This document shows, piece after piece, positions 9,190 to 21,718 of a stretch of DNA of 42,131 nucleotides (its first letter is position 1; every line of letters begins with the position of its first letter). Position numbers and translations under genes: made by a program. Under the pieces are notes generated by a model. It was not told the origin of the DNA and did no database searches. It saw only the letters and a program-made list of their open reading frames with translations. This DNA is from Vibrio sp. 10N.261.55.A7 (GTDB lineage Bacteria; Pseudomonadota; Gammaproteobacteria; Enterobacterales; Vibrionaceae), in NCBI RefSeq assembly GCF_002877365.1, contig NZ_MCWZ01000021.1:1-42131 (forward strand), in the 5' to 3' direction.

Positions 9190-10005
9190 ATGGAATCCAT
9201 CGTTGATATTTCTTTTCTGCAACTCGCCCTTTTCAGCTCGACGCTGCTTATCCCAATTTTCATTAATGTCCACTATCAACTTGATCTAGGAAAAGATATT
9301 TTTCTTAGCATCACACGAATGGTTATTCAACTCATTGCCATCGGAATTTACCTCGAGTATTTGTTCTCCATCAATAGCTTAGCTATCAATCTAATTTGGA
9401 TAGCAATCATGATTGTCATTGGTTCGCTCTCCATCATTGGCAAAGCAAAGCTCCCTACTCGTTTTCTTTTTAAACCAGTAAGTAGCGGGCTTCTTTTGGG
9501 GCTATCGCCTATTCTCATATTGCTCTGTTTTGTCTTTATTCAGCCCAAACCTGTATACAATGCTCAATACTTGATCCCACTTGCCGGCATGCTATTGGGT
9601 AACAGCCTCAGCGGGAATATTATCGCACTACAAAACCTATTCACGGCTTACGAGAGTAGACGTTCAGAATACGAAGCTGCCCTTTCCTTGGGCGCTTCAC
9701 CAACGTATGCCTCGATGCCATTTTTGCGAGAAGCCATACAAAAATCATTCGCACCTGTTTTGGCTTCAATGGCAACAACAGGACTTGTCACACTTCCAGG
9801 TATGATGACAGGTCAAATTTTAGGCGGCATTGCCCCGATGACTGCAATCAAGTACCAATTGATGATTATGATCGCGATTTTTGTGATGATGAGTATTTCC
9901 GTGACACTGTCTCTACGACTGAGCCTTAATAGCGCAATCAGTTCTGAAGGACGCATTCTCATCAATCGTATCGATGCGAGCAAAACCAAATCCGCGCGTA
10001 ATTAA
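9190..10005 (+). CDS. fetB: FetB-family (UPF0014) ABC transporter permease
   Basis: A 271-residue inner-membrane protein with about six to seven hydrophobic helices. Diagnostic UPF0014 motifs are present: I-P-L-A-G-M-L-L-G-N (near 128-137), E-A-A-L-S-L-G-A (near 161-168), and L-V-T-L-P-G-M-M-T-G-Q-I-L-G-G (near 198-212) followed by A-I-K-Y-Q. In E. coli the homologue FetB pairs with the ATPase FetA for iron export that relieves peroxide stress. Here no ATPase gene adjoins: upstream is the tor operon and downstream is a small unrelated gene. The partner must be encoded elsewhere or differ. A strong ribosome site supports the start. The family call is firm; the iron substrate is inferred. Confidence 0.85.
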   Translation: MESIVDISFLQLALFSSTLLIPIFINVHYQLDLGKDIFLSITRMVIQLIAIGIYLEYLFSINSLAINLIWIAIMIVIGSLSIIGKAKLPTRFLFKPVSSGLLLGLSPILILLCFVFIQPKPVYNAQYLIPLAGMLLGNSLSGNIIALQNLFTAYESRRSEYEAALSLGASPTYASMPFLREAIQKSFAPVLASMATTGLVTLPGMMTGQILGGIAPMTAIKYQLMIMIAIFVMMSISVTLSLRLSLNSAISSEGRILINRIDASKTKSARN

Positions 10006-10086
10006 ATAGCCGAGAGATTTAGTGGAGCGCTCTCGAAGAACCATTTTTCGTATACAAAATGTACTACCCTTTCATTTAGAAACACT

Positions 10087-10109
10087 TTATCCACAGAAAT
10101 TGTGGATAA
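10087..10109. promoter_or_regulatory. Inverted pair of perfect DnaA boxes
   Basis: TTATCCACA (10087-10095) and its exact reverse complement TGTGGATAA (10101-10109) are separated by GAAAT. Both match the strict high-affinity DnaA box. The dyad is not followed by a T tract, so it is not a typical terminator of fetB, although its location 80 bp past fetB makes an RNA hairpin possible. Confidence 0.6.
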
Positions 10110-10299
10110 CCTGCATAAGCCTATGAAATAGTTGTTTAATAGATGAGGGTAGTAACCTAGGCAGTAACCATCGTTCTGCACCTCTAAGTAGAACAAAACA
10201 GCGCCAATTTGGTTCTAATTAACACTTCTCATCAAGGTTGTTTGCAGTGCCTGAGATGCTTGCTTAATGTGTAGCAAAGAGTACTAAAAGGATCAAATA

Positions 10300-10533
10300 A
10301 TGAAATATTCTCAAAAACACATCGCTGAACTGAACTTACTGCTTCAATTTGACGTCAGCAGTTCAGCAACCGGTATTAAAGTGCATCAAGATGCCTCTGA
10401 CGACGTTCAGGAAGCCGTTGGCAGTCTGTATTCGAAGGGGCTTTGTACGCTACCTGATGGTGGCTATCTAACAGACGAAGGCATTGAAACTGCAGAGAAA
10501 GCAGACAAAATATTACGTGTGCTGAATGCCTAA
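10300..10533 (+). CDS. TIGR02647-family small conserved protein
   Basis: A 77-residue soluble protein starting M-K-Y-S-Q-K-H-I-A-E-L-N-L-L. It resembles the TIGR02647 family of short gammaproteobacterial proteins, recalled from the pattern L-L-x-F-D near residues 14-18, the central D-D-V-Q-E-A, and G-L-C-T-L-P-D-G-G-Y-L-T-D-E-G-I-E-T-A (47-65). The C-terminal part, with its G-Y-L-T-x-x-G segment, looks like the wing of a winged-helix fold, but no DNA-binding role is shown. AAAGGA lies about 8 bp before the ATG. Function unknown. It precedes the SDR-like gene by 36 bp and may be co-transcribed with it. Confidence 0.7.
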   Translation: MKYSQKHIAELNLLLQFDVSSSATGIKVHQDASDDVQEAVGSLYSKGLCTLPDGGYLTDEGIETAEKADKILRVLNA

Positions 10534-10569
10534 GTAGCGCTTCTAAAATCTTAGAGCAACTAGATATCA

Positions 10570-11436
10570 ATGAAGAACATCACAATTATTGGAGCGGGCT
10601 GGCTAGGCACACCTCTTGCCACTTCGCTCCTTTCTCAATATGACAAAGTATTCGCCAGCAGGCGGACAAGTAACAAAGCCTCTGAGCTTGATTCGCTAGG
10701 AATCTGTGGCTTTAACTGTAACCTCGAACAACCAGAATCTCTTAAACACTCACTTGATAAACAACAGCCTGATGTCATCATTGGCTGTTTCCCACCCGGT
10801 TTCCGTAAAGGACTGACCAACGAGTATAAAGAGATGTGGCGTTTTGTTGTCGAAGCCGCTGTCTCAGCAAACGTTAGAAAAATCATCATGGTGAGTTCTA
10901 GCGCAGTTTATCCAAGCCTAAACCTCGCAGAGAATAGTGATGCTCAATCAATTTTAGAAATGATTGAAAGTAAGGCGAGCTATGTTATTGCTCAACAATC
11001 GCCCGACTTCAGCAACAACGCTCAGGTTTTGCTTGAAGCCGAGCAACATGTCATCGACTCTGGGTTAGAATTTGTCGTGTTGCGAATGAGTGGTTTAATT
11101 GGCCCACAGCGTCACCCAAGTCGCTTTGTGAGCAAATTGAAACAGGTTAGTCGCCTAGCCCCTGCTAATATGGTTCACCTTACGGATGCTATTGGCGCGA
11201 TTACTTATTCATTGAACTCGATTACCAATCAGGTCGTTAACGTTACTTCACCAAATACGGTGAGCAAAGAGACCTTCTATCAGCATGCCTTGCTTCAAGC
11301 GAATCAATCGCTTTCTTTAATGCCCGAAATCGTCGCAATACCTGACAAAAGGATCGTGACTGACAAAATCATCAAGCTTGGCTATCAATATCGCTACCCA
11401 GACATATTAAGTGCGTTGGAGAGTATAAATGAATAA
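10570..11436 (+). CDS. NAD(P)-binding SDR/epimerase-like protein
   Basis: A 288-residue cytoplasmic protein with an N-terminal Rossmann fold: I-G-A-G-W-L-G-T (residues 6-13) gives the G-x-G-x-x-G loop, and the acceptor region has A-S-R-R-T (29-33), consistent with NADP preference. A V-S-S-S-A-V-Y-P-S segment near 107-115 resembles the active-site strand of extended SDRs, but I see no clear Y-x-x-x-K, so catalytic activity is uncertain. The overall shape is like YeeZ-type nucleoside-diphosphate-sugar epimerase homologues. Its last 8 bp overlap the next gene, suggesting translational coupling. The substrate cannot be told. Confidence 0.7.
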   Translation: MKNITIIGAGWLGTPLATSLLSQYDKVFASRRTSNKASELDSLGICGFNCNLEQPESLKHSLDKQQPDVIIGCFPPGFRKGLTNEYKEMWRFVVEAAVSANVRKIIMVSSSAVYPSLNLAENSDAQSILEMIESKASYVIAQQSPDFSNNAQVLLEAEQHVIDSGLEFVVLRMSGLIGPQRHPSRFVSKLKQVSRLAPANMVHLTDAIGAITYSLNSITNQVVNVTSPNTVSKETFYQHALLQANQSLSLMPEIVAIPDKRIVTDKIIKLGYQYRYPDILSALESINE

Positions 11437-12115
11437 AGCTTCTGACAACGGCCAGAAAGAGTCTCACAGGTCACCAGAGAAACGCTTATATCAGCATATA
11501 GAAACACTGTGGGACTATATGAAGATGGGCCACAAGCCGGCACAGTCCGATCTCATCTTCGTTCTTTGTAGCAATGACCTGCGTGTCGCCTCACATGCTG
11601 CCAAACTGTACCTAGAGGGATATGCTCCAAAGATCTTATTCTCTGGAGGCATGGGACGCTTTACCGACGGTCTATTTGATAAAACAGAAGCTGAGACTTT
11701 TGCAGATATTGCTAAAGACGCAGGTGTCCCATCTGAAGCTATTTCCCTTGAGACTGAAGCGACGAATACAGGTGAAAACATTACTTTAGGATATGAGGTA
11801 ATGATCCGTAAAAACCTCGCTCATCAAAAACTATTACTCGTTCAAAAACCCTTCATGGAACGAAGAAGCTACGCAACGTTCATGAAACAGTGGCCCACTC
11901 AATGTGAACGTGTATTGGTCACTTCTTCATCAGAAAGCTTTTTTGATTATATCTGCCCAGATATGCCACTGGATATGGTTTTGAAAGCCACGATAGAAGA
12001 TTACGAACGCATCAAGAATTATCCGGCTAAAGGTTTTCAGATTGAACAGCATATCCCTGACGATGTCGAAACGTCATACCAATACCTAATCAGGCACTAC
12101 TTGCCTCTGTGTTAG
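11429..12115 (+). CDS. YdcF-family (DUF218) protein
   Basis: A 228-residue protein of the DUF218/YdcF-SanA-ElyC type. It shows D-L-I-F-V-L-C-S-N-D-L-R-V (near 41-53), the A-x-x-Y-L-E-G-Y-A-P-K-I-L-F-S-G-G (near 60-76) strand-loop, the E-A-x-x-T-G-E-N motif (near 110-117) and K-P-F-M-E-R-R-S (near 138-145). These match the family's nucleotide-binding-like core. No transmembrane anchor is visible, unlike ElyC/SanA, so it is probably cytoplasmic like YdcF. It overlaps the upstream SDR-like gene by 8 bp and ends at a bidirectional terminator. The biochemical role of the family is not settled. Confidence 0.8.
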   Translation: MNKASDNGQKESHRSPEKRLYQHIETLWDYMKMGHKPAQSDLIFVLCSNDLRVASHAAKLYLEGYAPKILFSGGMGRFTDGLFDKTEAETFADIAKDAGVPSEAISLETEATNTGENITLGYEVMIRKNLAHQKLLLVQKPFMERRSYATFMKQWPTQCERVLVTSSSESFFDYICPDMPLDMVLKATIEDYERIKNYPAKGFQIEQHIPDDVETSYQYLIRHYLPLC

Positions 12116-12171
12116 AACCTCTAACAAAAGTGCGTATAACAGTCACCTATTATCACTTTCATTAAGCATAA

Positions 12172-12200
12172 AAAAACCAGAGTCATTAACTCTGGTTTTT
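12172..12200. terminator. Bidirectional intrinsic terminator
   Basis: AAAAACCAGAGT and ACTCTGGTTTTT form a perfect stem around a CATTA loop, with A and T tracts on the two sides. It lies between the convergent YdcF-family gene (plus) and clpA (minus) and suits both. Confidence 0.9.
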
Positions 12201-12222
12201 CATTTACTCGCTTTTACTGTGA

Positions 12223-14490
12223 TTAATGAAGCGCTTCTTCTTTTGCTCCAACATACTTAAACACAATATTGTCTTTTTTCAGCGTCACTTTCACTGTTCC
12301 ACCATCCACTAACGACCCAAACAACAGTTCATTAGCCAGTGGTTTCTTCAATTGCTCTTGAATAACTCGACCCATAGGACGCGCACCCATCGCTTTATCA
12401 TAACCTTTAGCTGCGAGCCAATGTCTAGCATCCTCAGCGACCTCTAGAGAGACACCTCGTACATCAAGTTGCGCTTGTAACTCAACAATGAACTTATCAA
12501 CCACTTGATGGATTACCGTTTCATCCAGGCTATTAAACCAAATGATGTTATCAAGTCGATTTCTAAACTCAGGCGTGAAGACTTTCTTAATCACAGCCAT
12601 CGCATCTGGCGCATTGTCTTGCTGAATCAAACCAATTGATTTTCTTTCTGTCTCCTGAACACCGGCATTCGTCGTCATCACGAGAATGACATTTCTGAAG
12701 TCGGCTTTGCGTCCGTTATTATCGGTTAACGTACCATTGTCCATGACTTGCAATAACAAGTTGAAGATATCTGGGTGAGCTTTCTCTATTTCATCCAGCA
12801 ATACAACTGAGTGAGGATGTTTAATTACGGCATCAGTTAGTAAGCCACCTTGGTCATAACCAACATAACCTGGAGGCGCACCGATTAAGCGACTTACCGA
12901 GTGACGTTCACCGTATTCAGACATATCGAAACGAAGTAATTCGATTCCCATCAATTTGGCGAGCTGAAGCGTTACCTCTGTTTTACCAACCCCTGTTGGG
13001 CCTGCAAACAAGAATGAACCAACCGGCTTATTGTCAGCACCAAGACCAGCGCGAGTTAACTTAATCGCTTCACTTAACACATCGATCGCTGGATCTTGCC
13101 CGAACACCAGCATTTTCATCTTGTCGTCAAGGTTTTGTAGAATATCTTTGTCTGATGAAGAAACCGATTTTTCTGGGATTCGAGCCATTTTTGCAACCAT
13201 GGATTCGATATCCGCAACGCCAACGGTTTTCTTACGACGGCTCGCCGGTGCTAATCGACTGCGCGCACCCGCTTCATCAATAACGTCAATCGCTTTATCG
13301 GGTAGGTGACGCTCATTGATGTATTTAGCTGAAAGTTCAACAGCTGCTCGAAGCGCTTTATTGGTGTAGCGAACTTCATGGTGAGCTTCGTATTTCGGTT
13401 TCAGTCCAATCAGAATCTTTGTGGTGTCGTCTAGCGATGGCTCTACAACATCAATCTTCTGGAAGCGTCGAGATAGCGCACGCTCTTTTTCAAAGATATT
13501 ACTGTATTCTTGATAAGTCGTGGACCCTATACAACGAAGCTTACCACTACTGAGCAACGGCTTAATCAGGTTTGCGGCATCAACTTGACCACCTGAAGCT
13601 GCACCCGCGCCGATGATAGTATGTACTTCATCGATGAATAAAATAGCGTCGTCTTCTTTTTCCAGTTGCTTCAGAATTGCTTTGAAGCGCTTTTCAAAAT
13701 CACCTCGGTATTTGGTTCCCGCCAAAAGCGAGCCAATATCTAGCGAATAAATAACGCTATTTTGAATGACTTCTGGAACCTGACCTTCAACAATTCTCCA
13801 GGCTAGGCCCTCAGCAATCGCTGTTTTACCCACTCCCGCTTCACCAACAAGTAGGGGATTGTTTTTTCTGCGACGACAAAGTACTTGAATCGTGCGCTCT
13901 AGTTCTTTATCTCGTCCAATAAGTGGGTCAATGTGGCCTTGTTTTGCTACTTGATTTAGATTCGTTGCAAAGCTCTCTAAACGTTCTTCAGAGCCTTGTT
14001 CCTCAGAGGCTTCTTGGCCAAACGATTCTGATGATGAATCATCATTTGAACTGGAAGACTTGGTAATTCCGTGAGAAATGAAATTCACAATATCTAGACG
14101 ACTGATATCATTTTTCTTCAATAGGTAGGCTGCGTGAGATTCTTGTTCACTAAAAATAGCCACGAGTACATTCGCACCAGTAACCTCGCTGCGTCCCGAA
14201 GATTGGACGTGGAAGACTGCACGCTGTAGAACGCGTTGAAAGCTTAAAGTAGGTTGGGTTTCTCGAGTTTCATCGTTTTCTGGGATAAGCGGCGTTGTTT
14301 GGTCGATGAATATATCAAGTTCTTGTCGCAAAGCATCTAAGTCTGCCTGACAAGCCGATAAGGCCTCTTTAGCCGCATCATTTTCTAATAATGCAAGTAG
14401 GAGGTGCTCGACCGTCATAAACTCATGTCGTTTGTCTCTTGCGCGGGCAAATGCGCCGTTTAGACTCGTCTCTAACTCTTTGTTAAGCAT
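12223..14490 (-). CDS. clpA: ATP-dependent Clp protease ATP-binding subunit ClpA
   Basis: AAA+ unfoldase that feeds substrates into the ClpP peptidase. It is 755 residues. The Clp N domain with two repeats (1-145) begins M-L-N-K-E-L-E and contains E-H-L-L-L-A-L-L. An acidic/Ser-rich linker (145-170) follows. AAA domain 1 has Walker A G-E-A-G-V-G-K-T (216-223) and the D-E-V-H-T-I-I-G-A sensor region. AAA domain 2 has Walker A G-P-T-G-V-G-K-T (near 497) and the G-Y-V-G-Y-D pore-region motif. The frame extends 7 codons upstream to an ATG at 14511, but a perfect AAGGAGGT at 14495-14502 sits 4 bp before the ATG at 14490 and matches the family N terminus. It follows clpS in the usual clpS-clpA order, 42 bp apart. 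Confidence 0.97.
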   Translation of the reverse strand: MLNKELETSLNGAFARARDKRHEFMTVEHLLLALLENDAAKEALSACQADLDALRQELDIFIDQTTPLIPENDETRETQPTLSFQRVLQRAVFHVQSSGRSEVTGANVLVAIFSEQESHAAYLLKKNDISRLDIVNFISHGITKSSSSNDDSSSESFGQEASEEQGSEERLESFATNLNQVAKQGHIDPLIGRDKELERTIQVLCRRRKNNPLLVGEAGVGKTAIAEGLAWRIVEGQVPEVIQNSVIYSLDIGSLLAGTKYRGDFEKRFKAILKQLEKEDDAILFIDEVHTIIGAGAASGGQVDAANLIKPLLSSGKLRCIGSTTYQEYSNIFEKERALSRRFQKIDVVEPSLDDTTKILIGLKPKYEAHHEVRYTNKALRAAVELSAKYINERHLPDKAIDVIDEAGARSRLAPASRRKKTVGVADIESMVAKMARIPEKSVSSSDKDILQNLDDKMKMLVFGQDPAIDVLSEAIKLTRAGLGADNKPVGSFLFAGPTGVGKTEVTLQLAKLMGIELLRFDMSEYGERHSVSRLIGAPPGYVGYDQGGLLTDAVIKHPHSVVLLDEIEKAHPDIFNLLLQVMDNGTLTDNNGRKADFRNVILVMTTNAGVQETERKSIGLIQQDNAPDAMAVIKKVFTPEFRNRLDNIIWFNSLDETVIHQVVDKFIVELQAQLDVRGVSLEVAEDARHWLAAKGYDKAMGARPMGRVIQEQLKKPLANELLFGSLVDGGTVKVTLKKDNIVFKYVGAKEEALH

Positions 14491-14494
14491 AAGT

Positions 14495-14502
14495 ACCTCC
14501 TT
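14495..14502 (-). promoter_or_regulatory. Full Shine-Dalgarno of clpA
   Basis: Minus-strand AAGGAGGT, an exact anti-16S match, lies 4 bp before the ATG at 14490. It decides that start over the in-frame ATG at 14511, which lies upstream of this site. Confidence 0.85.
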
Positions 14503-14532
14503 AAAGAACAACTAAGTTGTTCGGTGCAAGCG

Positions 14533-14853
14533 CTACGCTTGCTCTAATGTGCAGAGCAGTGGATGCTCATTTTCCCTAGAATACATAGTGACCTGCGCCA
14601 CTTTTGTCTCTGCAACTTCAGCGGTAAACGTCCCGCATATTGCTTTTCCTTCATAATGCACTTGAAGCATGATCTGGGTTGCTTTCTCTATATCCATTGA
14701 GAAGAAGCGCTCTAGGATTTCAATCACAAAGTCCATCGGCGTGTAGTCATCGTTATTCAACAAAACGTTATACATCGCAGGTGGTTGGATTTTCGTTTTT
14801 TCTTTCTCCAGTAAATCTGAGTCTGGAGTTACCCATTCAAAATTTCGGCCCAT
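14533..14853 (-). CDS. clpS: ClpA adaptor protein ClpS
   Basis: N-recognin adaptor that delivers N-degron substrates to ClpAP. It is 106 residues. Family motifs are [20 protein letters not shown] (24-43), which forms the N-end residue pocket with the N-D-D and M-D-F elements, then H-Y-E-G-K-A-I-C-G (66-74) and the A-E-V-A-E-T-K-V segment. The disordered N-terminal ~25 residues match the extension needed for engaging ClpA. It is the first gene of the clpS-clpA unit and divergent from cspD across 468 bp, the same arrangement as in E. coli. Confidence 0.97.
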   Translation of the reverse strand: MGRNFEWVTPDSDLLEKEKTKIQPPAMYNVLLNNDDYTPMDFVIEILERFFSMDIEKATQIMLQVHYEGKAICGTFTAEVAETKVAQVTMYSRENEHPLLCTLEQA

Positions 14854-15321
14854 GATCCATTCAAATATTCAAGATTTCTAACTCGATTTTACCACTTTGT
14901 AAAAGCAAAGTTTTAGATTTATCTCTTAGGATGGCGAGAAAAAAATGCGCCCCGAAAAACATCTCCTACTTAGAGACTAATCCAGCAATTCAATCGCTGC
15001 AAATAAAAGATGGGTCTCATTGATCAAGAATTATCTAATTGATTAAAAAGCAAACAGTTTAATACTTGAGCTATGTCAAATTAGCCATATTGACCACTGT
15101 CAAGTTGCAAAAATGTAAATCTCAAAAGTGATTTGTTTGCAAATATGTAGCAAATAAGACGTTTTGCCTATTGACTGTCTCGACTCATTGACTACATTGG
15201 TCAGTTAGTGAGTAAATATTTATAAGCATATGAATTAATAGTCACTGACGGATCGACGCTAGGTTTAAAGCGCAATCTTCTAAACACAACATCAGTAATA
15301 AATGCATGAGGGATGTATAGC
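14854..15321. other. Intergenic region between divergent clpS and cspD
   Basis: This 468-bp AT-rich region holds both promoters. Two TTGACT hexamers (15171-15176 and 15188-15193) point towards cspD, and AT-rich sequence at 15213-15222 could provide its -10, though spacing (19 bp) is poor. I see no ORF with a ribosome site and no terminator-like hairpin. Confidence 0.5.
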
Positions 15322-15543
15322 ATGGCTACAGGTACAGTAAAATGGTTTAACAATGCCAAAGGATTTGGTTTTATCTGTCCGGAAGGTGAGGACGGGGATA
15401 TTTTCGCTCATTACTCCACAATTAAGATGGATGGGTATAGAACACTGAAAGCTGGTCAGCAAGTTGCTTATGAAATAGAGCAAGGCCCGAAAGGTTCCCA
15501 TGCTAGCTCTGTCGTCCCTATCGAAGCTCAAATGGCAAAATAG
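15322..15543 (+). CDS. cspD: Cold-shock-domain protein CspD
   Basis: A 73-residue OB-fold nucleic-acid-binding protein. RNP1 K-G-F-G-F-I (13-18) and RNP2 D-I-F-A-H-Y (25-30) are intact, after G-T-V-K-W-F-N. The longer C-terminal tail (S-S-V-V-P-I-E-A-Q-M-A-K) and acidic G-E-D-G-D segment fit CspD, the stationary-phase-induced DNA-replication inhibitor in E. coli, rather than CspA. An in-frame ATG exists at 15313, but it overlaps the GAGGGA ribosome site (15308-15313), so the ATG at 15322 is the start. It is divergent from clpS and followed by a strong terminator. Confidence 0.92.
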   Translation: MATGTVKWFNNAKGFGFICPEGEDGDIFAHYSTIKMDGYRTLKAGQQVAYEIEQGPKGSHASSVVPIEAQMAK

Positions 15544-15570
15544 CCGTTAATTCGCTTCATTCGAATAAAA

Positions 15571-15603
15571 AATAACCCCGCTATATAAGCGGGGTTATTT
15601 GTT
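15571..15603. terminator. Bidirectional terminator between cspD and icd
   Basis: A perfect 12-bp stem AATAACCCCGCT/AGCGGGGTTATT (15571-15582 with 15588-15599) has an ATATA loop. T-rich sequence follows on plus and A-rich precedes it. It serves the convergent cspD and icd. Confidence 0.92.
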
Positions 15604-15617
15604 TCTAGTTACAACAA

Positions 15618-17852
<2,235 letters not shown>

Positions 17853-18130
17853 CTATTGTTCTAAGCAGCTTCTATTATCTCAATAGCGCTGTGTGAATGT
17901 CCGTATCTGCGTTGATACGATTTTATCACTCTTTTAATCTTCTTAGGCTGCTAAGTTGAGTATTAACAACCTAAGTCCTTGAGTGCTGATACTTATAATT
18001 AAACAAAACCGCGAGAATAGTCTATTATCTTGTGCGTTATTCTGTTTTTGGGCGCGCAAATAATAGCTTATTTACAGATTCTACAAAACTTTTTAACACT
18101 GTTTCTTTACAATTTTGCAAGGTAGTTAAC

Positions 18131-18820
18131 ATGCAACTTCGCTCTCGTCGTAAACAAGGCCAACCTTCATCAGATAAAAATGGTGCGCATTTTAAACAGC
18201 GAGGCACTTCAAACGGAAACCAACGCGTGCGTATTAGCCGAAAACACAGCAAATCAAAACCAGCAAAGGTAAAACCGGAAGACCGTAAAGTTCTTTTGTT
18301 CAATAAACCTTACGATACCTTGAGTCAATTTACCGATGGCAATGGGCGAAAAACCCTCGCAGATTACATCCCAGTGAAAGAAGTATACGCAGCAGGTCGT
18401 CTCGATAGAGACAGCGAAGGCTTAATGATCCTAACCAATGATGGTGTTCTTCAAGCACGCTTAACCCAACCAAGCTCTAAGTCACCGAAAACGTACTGGG
18501 TCCAAGTCGATGGCTCTCCCTCTGACGAGAGCCTGAATAAACTACGTGATGGCATCGAGCTGAAAGATGGCCCTACTCTTCCTGCGACAGTTGAAAGAAT
18601 GGAAGCACCTTCTGTTTGGGAGCGAAACCCTCCTGTTCGTGTTCGGGCGAAAATCCCTACCACATGGCTTGCCATAACCATCATTGAAGGCAGAAATAGG
18701 CAGGTGAGACGAATGACCGCGCATATTGGTCATCCAACGTTACGGTTAATACGTTACTCAATAGGCAATACTCAGTTAGGCGACCTAAAGCCTGGAGAGT
18801 GGCGAGAAATAGCCCTCTAG
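18131..18820 (+). CDS. rluE: 23S rRNA pseudouridine(2457) synthase RluE
   Basis: Isomerises U2457 of 23S rRNA to pseudouridine (E. coli numbering). From the ATG at 18131 the protein is 229 residues, near E. coli RluE (217). A basic, disordered N-terminal region (1-50) precedes the RsuA-type catalytic domain: L-L-F-N-K-P-Y-D (55-62), the catalytic motif [12 protein letters not shown] with D92, and [10 protein letters not shown] near 189-198. The frame stays open upstream to a GTG at 18032, but that extension is not family-like, so the internal ATG is preferred. No S4 domain is seen, consistent with RluE rather than RsuA/RluB. Confidence 0.92.
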   Translation: MQLRSRRKQGQPSSDKNGAHFKQRGTSNGNQRVRISRKHSKSKPAKVKPEDRKVLLFNKPYDTLSQFTDGNGRKTLADYIPVKEVYAAGRLDRDSEGLMILTNDGVLQARLTQPSSKSPKTYWVQVDGSPSDESLNKLRDGIELKDGPTLPATVERMEAPSVWERNPPVRVRAKIPTTWLAITIIEGRNRQVRRMTAHIGHPTLRLIRYSIGNTQLGDLKPGEWREIAL

Positions 18821-18845
18821 CGAATAGAAAATCAGAACCAAAAAG

Positions 18846-18873
18846 AAAGGCCAGTATTGAAATACTGGCCTTT
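18846..18873. terminator. Bidirectional terminator between rluE and his operon
   Basis: AAAGGCCAGTATT and AATACTGGCCTTT (18846-18858 with 18861-18873) are exact complements around a 2-nt centre, so the real loop is about 4-6 nt. It lies between the convergent rluE and hisIE ends. Confidence 0.88.
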
Positions 18874-18896
18874 AGATTGAACTCATTAAAAGCTTA

Positions 18897-19543
18897 TTAC
18901 TTATGACGTTCTTTAAGCTTGTTCACCACGTCGTTCATAGACAAACCTTGGTCTTGAAGAAGAACCATCAAGTGGTAAATCAAATCTGCTGATTCACACA
19001 CTAACTCCGCCTTATCGCCCGACGTCGCCGCAAGCGCGACTTCAACGCCTTCTTCGCCCACTTTTTGCGAAATACGCTTGGTGCCACGGGCATATAAGCT
19101 GGCAGTATAAGAAGATTCAGGGTCTGCGTCCTTGCGGGCAGCCAGTAGCTGCTCAAGCTGATGAAGCCACACCATCTGTGTTTCGTCTTGCTTATCTGCG
19201 TCCCAGCACGTTGTCGTGCCTGTATGGCAGGTTGGGCCAATGGGATTCACCTTTACCAACAAAGTGTCACTGTCACAATCTAATGAGAGGTTAACCAACT
19301 GAAGAACATTTCCGGAGGTCTCTCCTTTGGTCCATAAACGCTCTTTTGTACGAGAGAAGAACGTCACTTGGCCTGTTTCACCCGTTTTTTCAAGGGCTGC
19401 AGGGTTCATGTATCCCATCATAAGCACTTGGCTCGATTGGTAGTCTTGAACAATAGCAGGCACTAAACCACCCACTTTTTCCCAATCAATACGCTCTGAC
19501 AATGCGCCTACTTCTGTTTTTGATAAGCTTACGGGTTCAAAAC

Positions 19544-19547
<4 letters not shown>
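18897..19547 (-). CDS. hisI: Bifunctional phosphoribosyl-AMP cyclohydrolase / phosphoribosyl-ATP pyrophosphatase
   Basis: Catalyses steps 2 and 3 of histidine synthesis. It is 216 residues, as expected for the fused HisIE. The HisI cyclohydrolase domain (about 1-120) carries zinc and metal motifs D-C-D-S-D and C-H-T-G-T-T-T-C-W (near 107-115). The HisE pyrophosphatase domain (about 125-216) carries [14 protein letters not shown] (near 156-169). It is the last gene of the operon, overlaps hisF by 4 bp (ATGA), and ends just before the terminator. Confidence 0.97.
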
Positions 19548-21036
<1,489 letters not shown>

Positions 21037-21079
21037 TTACATTCCTTATATGGCAACGTTGGCCGCTGCCTAATCCTTA

Positions 21080-21694
21080 TTACAATTCCAAGAAGTTCTG
21101 AATCAGCTTAGAGCCTGCTTTTGAAGAACGCTCTGGGTGGAACTGAACACCATAATAGTTACCACTTTGCACCGCCGCTGTGAACGGGTTACCGTAATCA
21201 CATTGTGCGATAGTGTAGTCACCCACTGGCATTGCGAAGCTGTGAACGAAATAGAAATACTCGCCTTCTTCAATGTCTTTAAACAAAGGGTGGTTAGGTG
21301 TCGAGGTTACTGTGTTCCAACCCATGTGTGGCAGTGGTAAATCGCCCGTTTCAAGTAAACGAACTTCACCATCACACAGGCCTAGACATTCAACTAACTC
21401 GTCAGCCTTTTGGCCTTTCTCTTGAGACAGTTTGCCTAACAGCTGCATACCTAAACAAATACCCAGCAGAGGTTTCTCTACTTTCTTCACAAGAGAAACA
21501 AGGTCACGCTCTTGTAGGTTCTTCATTGCCTCACTTGCTGTGCCTACACCCGGTAGGAAAAGCTTGTCGGCGGCAAGGACGACTTCTGGTTCTTTTGAAA
21601 TCTCAACTGCGTAACCCAAACGTTCAATGGCAAATTTCACCGAAGAAACGTTGGCACACCCAGTATCAATAATGACGACTTTTTGATGTTTCAT
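21080..21694 (-). CDS. hisH: Imidazole glycerol phosphate synthase glutaminase subunit
   Basis: Class I glutamine amidotransferase that hydrolyses glutamine and channels ammonia to HisF. It is 204 residues. The nucleophile C80 is in L-L-G-I-C-L-G-M-Q, and the catalytic pair H186/E188 is in V-Q-F-H-P-E-R-S. It starts 24 bp after hisB, and the short gap carries a perfect 12-bp palindrome (GCTAACGTTAGC, 21706-21717) of unknown meaning. Confidence 0.97.
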   Translation of the reverse strand: MKHQKVVIIDTGCANVSSVKFAIERLGYAVEISKEPEVVLAADKLFLPGVGTASEAMKNLQERDLVSLVKKVEKPLLGICLGMQLLGKLSQEKGQKADELVECLGLCDGEVRLLETGDLPLPHMGWNTVTSTPNHPLFKDIEEGEYFYFVHSFAMPVGDYTIAQCDYGNPFTAAVQSGNYYGVQFHPERSSKAGSKLIQNFLEL

Positions 21695-21718
21695 TGTTTT
21701 TCCTTGCTAACGTTAGCC

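Noticed and set aside
10002..10196. 64-codon minus-strand frame covering the DnaA-box pair
   Set aside because: No ribosome site and no protein-like features; the dyad itself explains the sequence better.
18032..18130. GTG-started N-terminal extension of rluE
   Set aside because: The added 33 residues are not family-like, and an ATG at 18131 gives the expected length.
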